NCBI GenBank assembly: GCA_030844895.1
Contig: CM061233.1
Span: forward strand, 48,451,937-48,515,936
Source: Ambrosia x helenae
Taxonomy: Eukaryota; Streptophyta; Magnoliopsida; Asterales; Asteraceae
Direction of reading: 5' to 3'
Length of the DNA: 64,000 nucleotides
Part shown: positions 26,038-34,857 of the stretch, piece after piece
Layout of the letters: each line of letters starts with the position of its first letter
Position numbering within the stretch: position 1 is the first letter of the stretch
Translations under genes and position numbers: made by a program
The notes under the pieces: model-generated
What the model saw: only the letters and a program-made list of their open reading frames with translations
Told to the model about the DNA's origin: nothing
The model's database searches: none

Positions 26038-27036
26038 TAAACGGCCTAACATGAATATGTTAGGTATACGCTGTGGTACTCGCGGGTTTGAGTTATGTTC
26101 TTTGTATGGTATGTATGTGCAATGCTATAGTATGAGATTCGAGTAAATCATTCTAAATATTATGTATGTAAACTAAAACTAGTATGCTCACCAATACTTT
26201 ATGTGTTGACGGATATTTTATACATGTTGCAGGAAAAAGCTTGATGAGATGATACAAGAAATATCACTTAGGATTCGGCCTTAGAAACAAACGAAACAAA
26301 TCTTTATTTTACTTCATGTTTATGTTGTATTTTTTCTTGTGAACGAATTGTAAACTTGTTGCATCTTAGATACGAATGAAATCTATTTTAATCTATTATC
26401 ACAATTTAGTGTTATGAAGTCTTTGAACAATCTATCACAAGTCTCACCTCGATGTTTCCGCCATCAGTTGGGGTGTGACATTAGGGTTTAGATCGAGGTG
26501 GAGCAGCGTGGTGGGAGGTGGGTGACTTTATCCCAAAAAACACAAAGTTCACTAATTGGGATTTCTTGTTGGTGGTGACGATGGAGGTTGTGGTGTCGTT
26601 ATGGTGGTCTGGTGAAGAGAGGTGGTAGGTGTAATGGTAGCAGAGGCGGTTGTGGTTGTGGTAATGGTGGTGGGGGAGGAGAGAGGTGTACGAAGGTGGT
26701 TGTATACGGTGGTTTGGAGAGGTGGACGGTAGTTGCAAGTGTGGTGGAGAATATGGAAAGAGAATGATGAATGGCTACGGTGGTGGTGATAAATTTGGCA
26801 GAAGTGGGGTGGATTGGGTAGATATTATAATTTGTATAACTAAAGGCGAAAAGACTATAATACCCCACGTGGGCAGCACATAGGTGGACTTAACCAGAAA
26901 AGATAATATTCGTTAGTCATAGGGATCACACGAGTGCACTTTTGTTAAACTTAGATACCAATCTTGTAATTAATGAACCACTAGGACCAAAAATGCAATA
27001 TCTGAAAAGCACAGAGACCAACCATGCGATTCTCTC

Positions 27037-28105
27037 AGAGTAAAGTTAAATTTTGTTAAAGTGATGAAAAAGGGGAATATAAAACTTTCTATATAAAACA
27101 AAACAATTAAAAGATTAAAAATAAACAATATTTTAGTTATCGTAACAAGAATGGAAGAGATATGTACCCGTACACACACAAGCTCACCAACAGGTCGATG
27201 ATCGTTGGGATTGATTCACGCAAATGGGAAGACTTTTCAGGGATTGATTTCAGTTAAAAGTTTTTGTTTTTTGGTTTATTAATAAGATCGATTGTATGAG
27301 GTAGTGTAGTAAAAAGCCAATTGTGGGTGAAACGGGTGTTCTACCTAGTTAACCACTGGCTAAATGAGTAGTTAGATATTTGTAATGTTCTTCTTTGGTG
27401 TGAAATAAAGCAGCGTTTGAATGTTAAAAAAAAACACGCACAAGCTCACATCACACGTTAGAATTGGTGAATTAAATAGAACATTCTAGAAGGTCTCGCG
27501 CGCCACCTAGGACTTGCCAACTAATAGGGAGGCATGTTCTTGTCATACCCTGTTCAGTTATCAGACCCAAACCCGATCCAGTCACCATCCTTATTAATAT
27601 TAACCAGAGTTAAGACCCGGTTAACCCGACACCACGCTAACTCAGTTCTTATAAACATCCCAGGTTCGAACCTGTCAACACTCGAATCGTTCAACACCCG
27701 AAGACGAAGACGAGAGGTTACGTTAATACTTTGGATGGTCGCCGGAGAAGGAGGGTGGTCGTCGGAGAAGGAGGGTGGTCGCCGGAGAACGAGGGTGGTC
27801 GGGGGAAGATGTGTTTGTTTAAAAAGTTTGATTAATGGCAGAAATGGTCCTTGATCTTTTAAAAATTACATTTTTAACCAGAAAACTAACTGGATCTGTT
27901 AAAAACTAACCCTGGTTAGTTTGGGAGCAACAAAATAAAAACATTGACAAGTTAGGACTGTTATCTTACAAGTTTCAAATTAAGATTATTTTTTTCCAAC
28001 CTCCCAAAGTTGGAATTATTTAATTCCATTTCCCCGTAAGTTTATCCAAACATGCACTTAGTTTGTGGCTGTTGCCTGTTTTAACTTTTAAATCTTTGCA
28101 TTTTT
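27037..28105. other. Intergenic, 5' flank of the PPR gene
   Basis: No gene supported. Contains the 21-bp minisatellite at 27737-27799. The frame at 27534-27854 is mostly a reading of that repeat. The PPR promoter should lie here, but no clear TATA box is seen. Confidence 0.35.
27737..27799 (+). repeat. 21-bp minisatellite, three units
   Basis: Three near-identical units of the type 'gtcgccggagaaggagggtg', differing at single bases. Confidence 0.85.
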
Positions 28106-30124
28106 ATGTTCTTAACTACAACAAACAAACAAACAAACCGAACACATAATATTCTCAAATTGATCGCACACATGAAACTCCCTCCTTTCCAAAACATTCA
28201 TCTCTTCTCCACACTATCCAAACCCACATGGAACTCATCACAAACCACTCTCTTAATCACAAACCCAACTCTTTTAGCTCTAGAATCATGCACTTCAATA
28301 ACCACATTAAAACAAATCCAAGCACACATGACAAGAACATGCCTCATCACCCATGTCTTCCCTTTAAGCAGACTCTTAACCTTCTGTGCATTATCAGACA
28401 CAGCCAACCTCCCTTATGCTCAACGCCTGTTCAACCAATTCCCTAACCCAAACGTCTACATGTATAATATTATGATCAGGGGTTACTTAAAATCACATTT
28501 GTATGCTAAAGGTTTGTCCTTGTTTAGGTTAATGGTTAGAAAAAGTGTGGATATGGATAGGAGGAGTGTTGTGTTTGGGTTAAAGGCGTGTGAGGGGTTA
28601 CGGGTCGGGGAATCGGTGCATTGTTTGATTTGGAAGGTGGGTTTTTGTTGGGATTTGGTTGTGGGGAATGGGTTGGTTTGGTTTTACGGTGGGAAGGGGC
28701 GGGTGGGGTGTGCGCGTAAGGTGTTTGATGAAATGCCTGAGAGAGATGTGGTTTCTTGGAGTAGTTTGATTAATGGGTATGTGAAGGAAGGCATGTGGGA
28801 TGAGGGGTTGAGAGTTTTTGAATTGATGAAAGGGAGTGGGGTTGAGGGGAATGAGGTGACGATGATTGCGGTGTTTTGTGCTTGTGCGCGGAAAGGGGAT
28901 TTGGCATTGGGGAGAGCGGTTCATGATTATGTGAAGAGGATGAGTGTTAATATGAGTGTTAATTTGATGAATTCGGTGTTGGATATGTATGTAAAATGTG
29001 GTTCGTTGGTTACAGCGAGGGAGGTTTTTGAGGGGATGAGGACGAGGGATGTGTACTCGTGGACGAGTATGGTTAACGGTTATGCTAAGAACGGGGACTT
29101 GGTTATGGCGAAGAAGTTGTTTGATGAGATGCCGGAGAGAAATGTTGTATCGTGGAATGCGATGATTGCGGGTTATTCTCAAAATAATAAGCCGAAGGAA
29201 GCGTTAGAAGTCTTTTATGGAATGGAAAATGCGGGCTTGGTTGTTATAGAGAGCACTTTAGTATGTGTGCTTTCGGCTTGTGCTCAGTCGGGTTGCTTGG
29301 ATTTAGGTCAATGGTTGTACTTTAATTACATCACGCGAAAGCGTGTTAATCTTACGGTGACTCTAGGAAATGCGTTTATAGACATGTATGCCAAGTGTGG
29401 GAACATTGATGCAGCGGTAGAGTTGTTTAATGAAATGCAAGATAAAGATTTGGTATCTTGGAACTCTATGATTGTTGGTTTTGCTTCCCATGGGCATGGA
29501 GTGAAAGCCCTTGATCTTTTTGAACAAATGCGAGAAATGGGATACAAACCTGATGAGATCACATTTGTCGGCGTGCTATCAGCTTGTAGTCATGGAGGTT
29601 TACTCGCCCAAGGAAGACGTTACTTCAAAGAGATGGAGAAGGTCTACGGGTTAAAACCGAGAGTTGAACATTATGCATGCATGATTGATTTACTCGGAAG
29701 AATTGGGCTTTTGGATGAAGCTTATGGACTGATAACCAAAATGCGGATGGAACCTGATAAAGCTGTTTGGGGTGCGGTTCTTAATGCGTGCAGGATGCAC
29801 AACAATCTTGATCTGGGTAAACTTGCTACTGAAAAACTCATAAATTTGGATCCAAATGATAGTGGTATTTATGTGCTTATGGAGAGCTTATGTGCTACTA
29901 GATGTGAATGGGATGAAGTAAAAAACGTTAGAAGTATGATGAGAGAGAAGGGTGTAAAGAAAACTCCGGGTCGTAGTTGTATAGAAGTGGAGGGCGAGTT
30001 TCATGAGTTCTTGGTTGCTGATAAATCACACCCGAAATTTGAAAATATATATACAGTGTTGGGTGAAATTATATTGTTGTCGAGGTTGGAAGATGCATCA
30101 GATGTTAACTGGGCCTTTGACTAG
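28106..30124 (+). CDS. PPR protein, PLS class, E/E+ subgroup (672 aa)
   Basis: Single intact exon, as usual for plant PPR genes. From about residue 110 there are repeated 31-36 residue motifs, for example VYMYNIMIRGYLKSHLYAKG, DVVSWSSLINGYVKEG, DVYSWTSMVNGYAKNG, VVSWNAMIAGYSQNNKPKEA and DLVSWNSMIVGFASHG. Then come the C-terminal E motifs: AVWGAVLNACRMHNNLDLG and KKTPGRSCIEVEGEFHEFL. There is no DYW cytidine-deaminase domain; it ends NWAFD. Known of the class: helical repeats read organelle RNA base by base, and E-type proteins mostly take part in C-to-U editing with a partner deaminase. An internal ATG at 28169-28171 (MKLPPFQNIHLFS) could be the true start, with a targeting peptide. The base composition is strongly strand-skewed (see findings). 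The target site is unknown. Confidence 0.92.
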   Translation: MFLTTTNKQTNRTHNILKLIAHMKLPPFQNIHLFSTLSKPTWNSSQTTLLITNPTLLALESCTSITTLKQIQAHMTRTCLITHVFPLSRLLTFCALSDTANLPYAQRLFNQFPNPNVYMYNIMIRGYLKSHLYAKGLSLFRLMVRKSVDMDRRSVVFGLKACEGLRVGESVHCLIWKVGFCWDLVVGNGLVWFYGGKGRVGCARKVFDEMPERDVVSWSSLINGYVKEGMWDEGLRVFELMKGSGVEGNEVTMIAVFCACARKGDLALGRAVHDYVKRMSVNMSVNLMNSVLDMYVKCGSLVTAREVFEGMRTRDVYSWTSMVNGYAKNGDLVMAKKLFDEMPERNVVSWNAMIAGYSQNNKPKEALEVFYGMENAGLVVIESTLVCVLSACAQSGCLDLGQWLYFNYITRKRVNLTVTLGNAFIDMYAKCGNIDAAVELFNEMQDKDLVSWNSMIVGFASHGHGVKALDLFEQMREMGYKPDEITFVGVLSACSHGGLLAQGRRYFKEMEKVYGLKPRVEHYACMIDLLGRIGLLDEAYGLITKMRMEPDKAVWGAVLNACRMHNNLDLGKLATEKLINLDPNDSGIYVLMESLCATRCEWDEVKNVRSMMREKGVKKTPGRSCIEVEGEFHEFLVADKSHPKFENIYTVLGEIILLSRLEDASDVNWAFD

Positions 30125-30916
30125 TCTCATTCATTCGTTAGTAGTAGTAGTAGTAGGGTATTAGTGAGTTTTATGAGGATGGGTTCTCACTGCTATAAGA
30201 AAAAGGCCAGACCACGTCTTGGATTTGTTTAGAAAATATCAGAACCTGAAACTACTTTATTGGTATACATGGCTGGCTGGTAAGAAACAAACCAATTCCA
30301 AAGGCATGAGGTTGAGGTTGAGGGTTCTAGTCCCGTAATTGATAAAAAGGTGCAGGTTTAGGAGTAGAATTAGTTCGCCGTTCTAAAACAAAGAAAAAGA
30401 AATAGAAATGAATCGATGTTCAACCATAGATACAAATGCGCGTCACAATTCCAAGCCCAAAGCTCGACCCAGTTGCTAATTTAATTAACTCAGCAGAAAA
30501 ATAGCGGCAAACTGGAAGAGTGGGGAGCAGTTCACAAGGTTGAATTTAGGAGCAATGCAGACATGGATCATTCAAACAGGCACATGATTAAAGCTTAATT
30601 GTATGATTTTGTGACATAAGATTTGAATTTTTAGTCATTTGTATTGGATAATCAATCAAATGATGCAGGTTTTTATATCAAGATTTCCTACACATTTCAT
30701 GACATGAGTTTCCTTTTGAGATTTCTCTCATCATGATCAGTTAATATTATGATTTGAGTTAATTACAACAGGAACCATTTGTGTCTTACGATTACAAAAA
30801 CAATCAATCAAATTCCATCATTAGAAGACAAAATCATATCTCCTAAAAACTGTAAATACAGTAATCCAACCCATAAACTTACATCATCTTTTTTTTTTTT
30901 TTTTTTTTTTTATAAA
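30125..30916. other. Intergenic spacer between convergent PPR genes
   Basis: 792 bp holding both 3' ends. It contains a (TAG)n tract at about 30137-30156 and a long T run at 30891-30912, which on the minus strand is an A run 5 bases past the end of the lower PPR gene. No other gene. Confidence 0.45.
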
Positions 30917-32518
30917 TCAATGTATAAAGATTTCATGAACATATCTTGACTGACCACTCAGAACTTCTAAAACAGTTTGCATATCAGGGTCAAGCTGATG
31001 CAGTGTGCTCTCTGCAGTAAACTCATGAACAAGACCATTGATCTCAATCCAACTACACCCGGGTTGTTTCTTAATATTCCGATTTCTCATCCGCTTCCTC
31101 GTCGTTAATGCATCTTCCCACCTGCCGGTCAACCGATACAGGTTCCAAAGAAGCATGTACACACCATCGTCATACGGTTCTAACTCGAGTACTTTCTTTG
31201 CTGCTGTTTCAGCTAATTGCAGGTCACGTTTTATCAAACAAGCACTCAAAATCGACCTCCAAATAACTGCATCTGGTTGCATTGGCATTTTCTTGATCAA
31301 CTCCATTGCTTCGGTTATATGCCCTGCTCGACAATATAGATCCATCATACACCCGTAGTGTTTAATCGTCGGTTTAATTCCATAAGTACGAACCATCGTG
31401 TCAAATATAAACCGCCCCTCTCTGATTAGACCTCCATGACCACAAGCCGATAAAACCGACAAAAATGTAACTTCATTTGGAGATAATCCGTTATGCACCA
31501 TACTATTAAAGACTTCTACCGCAGATCTTCCTTCACCGTGCAGTGCCAAGCCCGAAATCAAACTCGTCCAAGAAAATACGTCTTTTTCACGCATTCCGCT
31601 AAAAACTCTTTTCGCAAACTCAAGGCTTCCGCCTTTCGCATACATATCCACCAACGCATTATTAACCGAAACATCCGCAACAAGATCACCCACCTTACAA
31701 ACATACCCATGCACCGCACCACCAAAATCAAGCGCACCAACATCAGCACAACCCGAAAGAACCGCCACAACAGTAACACAAGTCGGCCGATTCCCCTCAC
31801 CCTCACCCTCACCCTCTCCCCTCCTCATCTCCTTAAAGACCTCCAACCCACGCACAACATCCTTCCCACGAACACACCCGACAATCATCGCAGTCCACGA
31901 CACCACATTTCTCTCAGGCATTTCATCAAACACCTTACCCGCATTCCCAAAATCCCCACACAACACATACCCATTAACCAAACTAGTCCAAGAAGCAACA
32001 TCCTTCACGCCCATCATCTCAAACACCCTCCTACCATAATCCACCCGTCCAAGCCGCGCATACATATCAATCAAAGCATTACAAACAATAGCCTTTTCAC
32101 CTCCCAACTCATATCTAACCACCATCCCATGAACCATCTTCCCCAAACGCAAGTTTTTAACCGACCCACAAGCCGAAAGTGCAGCCACAACACAATGGCC
32201 ATCTGGGTTAAGCCCAGATGATACAATCATGTGGGAAAACAATGTAAGTGTCTTGGAGGGCTGTCGGGAGTGTAAATAAATGGACATGAGACATGTGTAT
32301 GATATTATGTCTGGGGAATGGATTTGGGTGAAGGTTTGGTGGGCTTTGGTTGGATTGTTGAGATGTTTGAAGTATGTGTTGAGGAGTTTGCAGGCTAAGG
32401 TTTGGTGGGTGTGGAAGAGGCCTGTGGTTATGGATATAGCGTGGATTTGGGTGATTAAGTTGTTGTGTTTGCTGCATTTGTTTAGTAAGGATGTTAGTGA
32501 TGATAAAGTGGTGTTCAT
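30917..32518 (-). CDS. PPR protein, PLS class, E subgroup (533 aa)
   Basis: Intact single exon on the minus strand from the ATG at 32518. Motifs in order: SPDIISYTCLMSIYLHSRQP, KAIVCNALIDMYARLG, VASWTSLVNGYVLCGDFGNA, FDEMPERNVVSWTAMIVG, VSVNNALVDMYAKGGSLEFA, DVFSWTSLISGLALHGEG, SPNEVTFLSVLSACGHGG. The E region follows: AVIWRSILSACLIKRDLQLA, then KKQPGCSWIEINGLVHEF. No DYW domain. The tract GEGEGEGEG near residue 240 comes from a short GA/GT-rich tandem repeat and is probably polymorphic. Known of the class: organelle RNA binding and editing-site recognition. No obvious targeting peptide is seen, so the compartment is uncertain. Its motif order differs from the upstream PPR gene, so the pair is not a recent tandem copy. 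Confidence 0.9.
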   Translation of the reverse strand: MNTTLSSLTSLLNKCSKHNNLITQIHAISITTGLFHTHQTLACKLLNTYFKHLNNPTKAHQTFTQIHSPDIISYTCLMSIYLHSRQPSKTLTLFSHMIVSSGLNPDGHCVVAALSACGSVKNLRLGKMVHGMVVRYELGGEKAIVCNALIDMYARLGRVDYGRRVFEMMGVKDVASWTSLVNGYVLCGDFGNAGKVFDEMPERNVVSWTAMIVGCVRGKDVVRGLEVFKEMRRGEGEGEGEGNRPTCVTVVAVLSGCADVGALDFGGAVHGYVCKVGDLVADVSVNNALVDMYAKGGSLEFAKRVFSGMREKDVFSWTSLISGLALHGEGRSAVEVFNSMVHNGLSPNEVTFLSVLSACGHGGLIREGRFIFDTMVRTYGIKPTIKHYGCMMDLYCRAGHITEAMELIKKMPMQPDAVIWRSILSACLIKRDLQLAETAAKKVLELEPYDDGVYMLLWNLYRLTGRWEDALTTRKRMRNRNIKKQPGCSWIEINGLVHEFTAESTLHQLDPDMQTVLEVLSGQSRYVHEIFIH

Positions 32519-32689
32519 AGTAATTAGTGATCTGCTGTAAGTATCATTGGACTGTTTATTAAAGTGTTGTGTTCTTCTTGTCTACTGAAGTAAATTTTGC
32601 CATTACTTGGTTGTGATATATGAACTCATGCAATGAGAGGAAACACAAGTACGACTGGATATTAGCTCGGTTTGGTTTTAGTATTTATA

Positions 32690-32746
32690 TATATTGACCG
32701 GTAAAAAATCGTGAGATACGACGGAAGCGACAATTTGCATTACGGT
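32690..32746 (-). repeat. Terminal fragment of a Helitron-like repeat (copy A, outer part)
   Basis: The 57 bp up to the Tat insertion, joined to 58447-58640 across the acggt duplication, align with 60420-60720: 'gatacgacggaagcgaca' against 'gatacgatgggagtgaca', then 'cggtacttatttcaaattcg'. The Tat element therefore landed in an older repeat. Confidence 0.55.
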
Positions 32747-33834
32747 TGAAGAAACACGTATTTAAGGATAGTTCAAAGAAGAACAATCCGTATGGTGGTT
32801 CTACTGTATTTTATAAAGAGAGTGTGATTATAAAATACGTGTGGGTCTGTGGGCAAGACCAAGGATTTACGAGACTACCAATCAGAAGAGCCGAGCCTCT
32901 AATCGTTAGTATAATAAACGAGGGGGGGTGAAGAAGGTACGAGAGTTCGTATTCTTCTTGAGTGAAAGTGTATTGGATATTCGATGCCAATAAAAGGAGA
33001 AGAGAGTCCTCCTTTTATAGTACCGAGATGCCTCACTTTCTCAGCCCATCCTCTACCTTTGACGGGGCCCGGCCCAGGTAGAGGAGTCTCCATAATCCGG
33101 CCCAAGCCTTTAGGCCCATTTGGTGCAAGTGGGTTTTAGTAAAGCGGGAGCAAGTGGAATGCTAGGGGAGATGTTACCGTCCTGACGCGTGTACACGTGG
33201 CGCCCAGTAAGTGGACGCTGATGGGCGGTCGACACGTGGTGCTCGCCCATTGGTGGATCCAGGCGGTAGACAATTTATACTTTCCAGGATTTCAAGACGG
33301 ACAGAGAAAGTCTGCTTTGTCAGGAAGATATCTTGGTTGAGAGGCTGCCACGTCATCGCCTTTTCTGCTCGTCAGACTGGGGAAAGTCTTTGATTGGAGA
33401 GGAACTCTGACGGGCTGCCTGTCATGTCAGAGATATTTGTTTGGGGCAGGGGTGAGTTCCAAAGCTGCCCCAAAAGGTATCTTCCACTTGTAGTGACGCT
33501 TGTCAAGGAAGCCTTGAGGTATACTTGGCCTGCCCCTGTAAAAGGGGCGGGTGTTCATGCGCCTGGCGTCGAGTGTACCGCTGACGTAAAACGGGCGGGT
33601 AGACGCCAGGTGTTCCGTCGACGTGGATCGTGAATATAAATGCACGCGTCAGACGGCATAAGCATCGCTGACGTAGAACGGGTTTGTGGACGCCAGACGT
33701 TCCGCTGACGTAAAACGGGCGGATGGGCGCGAAACGATCCGCTGACGTAGAACGGGCGGGTAAGCGTCTGGCGAAGCCTGTTCTAAGTGGGCGATGGTAT
33801 GATATTTGTAATGTTTTAATACCATATCCCTTCA
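32747..33834 (-). repeat. Tat element 3' LTR (left, 1088 bp)
   Basis: TG...CA ends. Minus-strand TATA box 'actataaaagg' at about 33012-33022. Near 33550-33770 it has four to five copies of a 'ccgctgacgtaaaacgggcg' motif; 88 bp there are absent from the other LTR. Confidence 0.93.
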
Positions 33835-33846
33835 AGTCCCCCCAGT
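33835..33846 (-). promoter_or_regulatory. Tat element polypurine tract
   Basis: On the minus strand 'ctggggggact' directly precedes the LTR start TGAAGGGATA. Confidence 0.65.
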
Positions 33847-34031
33847 CCAGTGCTGACCTGTATCTTTGGGGAGTGCTGGACTTGATTTCACATGTGTACT
33901 TTCAGTGACATCCAGTCGTCACTGGGTTTTCATGTACCGAAGTGGACATGTGTTTTTGTTTATTCTTCGTCAACTGGTGCGCGCACAGAGATCAAGCTGT
34001 GGGCGTATGACGGGATGCGCATAGATTGTGT

Positions 34032-34270
34032 TTGGTGCGCAGCCGTTGAGCCAAGATAGGCGTTGGGCCTGTTTGCGCGGCCAAAAGTTGTGAAATTTGA
34101 TTTTTTCAAAATTTTCGCTCTGGCGCGCAGGCGTTGAGCCAAGATAGGCGTTGGGCCTGTTTGCGCGTTCAGAGGTTGTGAAATTTGATTTTTTCAAAAT
34201 TTTCGCTCTGGCGCGCAGGCGTTGAGCCAAGATAGGCGTTGGGCCTGTTTGCGCGTTCAGAGGTTGTGAA
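34032..34270 (+). repeat. 88-bp tandem repeat, nearly three units, in the Tat 3' region
   Basis: 'gttgagccaagataggcgtt' recurs at 34045, 34133 and 34221, an exact spacing of 88. Units 2 and 3 share 'gcgcgttcagaggttgtgaa', where unit 1 has 'gcgcggccaaaagttgtgaa'. Confidence 0.92.
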
Positions 34271-34727
34271 AAGTCATTTTTTGTCGCAGTCTGCGCCTGC
34301 ATTTACTCCGCATTGAATTTGTCTCTTTGGGATTTGTGTAAATTAAAGGCGGGAATGTTTTGAATTTGAAAAGACATGCCTGACGGTTGGTACACCTGCT
34401 TTGGAGATCGTGTCTGACAGTTAGTACGACTGTTGAGTTGCTAGGTCGCCACGTATCGTACATCTGGTGAGTGGGGACAGCTGTTGATGGTGGTTTTTGA
34501 ACGTGGGCGTACACGTGTCAGTCATCGTCATCCATTTTTGGACGTGGGTGTACACGTGTCAGTCATCGGCAGCAATTGCCAGTTGGGGTAGGAAGACCGT
34601 CTCGCGATTGAGACACGCGCGGCGCGTGGGCCGTTTTAGCACGTGGGCTGAGCGACGTGTCTGCCTGTGATTGGACCTTCACGCGAAAAGCCTGCCCATT
34701 ATCATTACCTGCATTAAATGCGATGGG

Positions 34728-34736
34728 TATAAATAG
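34728..34736 (+). promoter_or_regulatory. TATA box of the Tat antisense gene
   Basis: 'tataaatag' lies 122 bp upstream of the ATG at 34858, followed by a CT-rich leader ('ttcatcttcttcatttcttc'). It points towards the antisense gene, opposite to gag-pol. Confidence 0.6.
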
Positions 34737-34857
34737 TCGTCCCCCTCCTTTGGATTTCTTTCATCTTCTTCATTTCTTCGAAATTTTCTTCTGAATTCCA
34801 TTCCTTTTCTTTCTTTCTCCGATAAAAAACTTAGGGTTTTCTGATTTGTCGTCGAAG

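Larger units (their letters stand above)
15907..26480 (+). mobile_element. Solo LTR (about 1.9 kb), interrupted by LARD1
   Basis: Starts TGTAATATCGCG at 15907 and ends GGGTGTGACA at 26480, flanked by the 5-bp duplication ttagg (15902-15906 and 26481-26485). Removing LARD1 and one taaac leaves about 1.9 kb with no internal domain or second LTR, so it is a solo LTR made by LTR-LTR recombination. Plus orientation is suggested by a TATA box ('actataaatacacc' near 16351). Its end contains 'cgatgtttccgccatc', the complement of the motif near the LARD1 LTR end, so the two families are related. Confidence 0.75.
15114..27036. mobile_element. Non-autonomous DNA element with ~70-bp inverted ends, split by nested insertions
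   Basis: The left end 15114-15184 ('gagagaatcgcatggttggt...') is repeated in reverse complement at 26966-27036 ('...accaaccatgcgattctctc') with few mismatches. Without the insertion at 15907-26480 the unit would be about 1.3 kb and non-coding, with ACC/GGT-rich interior tracts. The Mutator-like superfamily is a guess; I could not fix a 9-bp target duplication. Confidence 0.6.

Noticed and set aside
26481..26883. Three overlapping frames of 65-89 codons near 26500-26880
   Set aside because: Low-complexity His/Pro/Thr or Gly/Arg text from ACC/GGT repeats inside the non-coding inverted-repeat element.
28598..29182. 194-codon frame antisense to the first PPR gene
   Set aside because: Shadow of a G-rich, C-poor coding strand; the sense frame is a clear PPR protein.
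31493..32221. 242-codon frame antisense to the second PPR gene
   Set aside because: Same cause: strand skew leaves few antisense stops. His/Asn/Thr-rich text without a motif.
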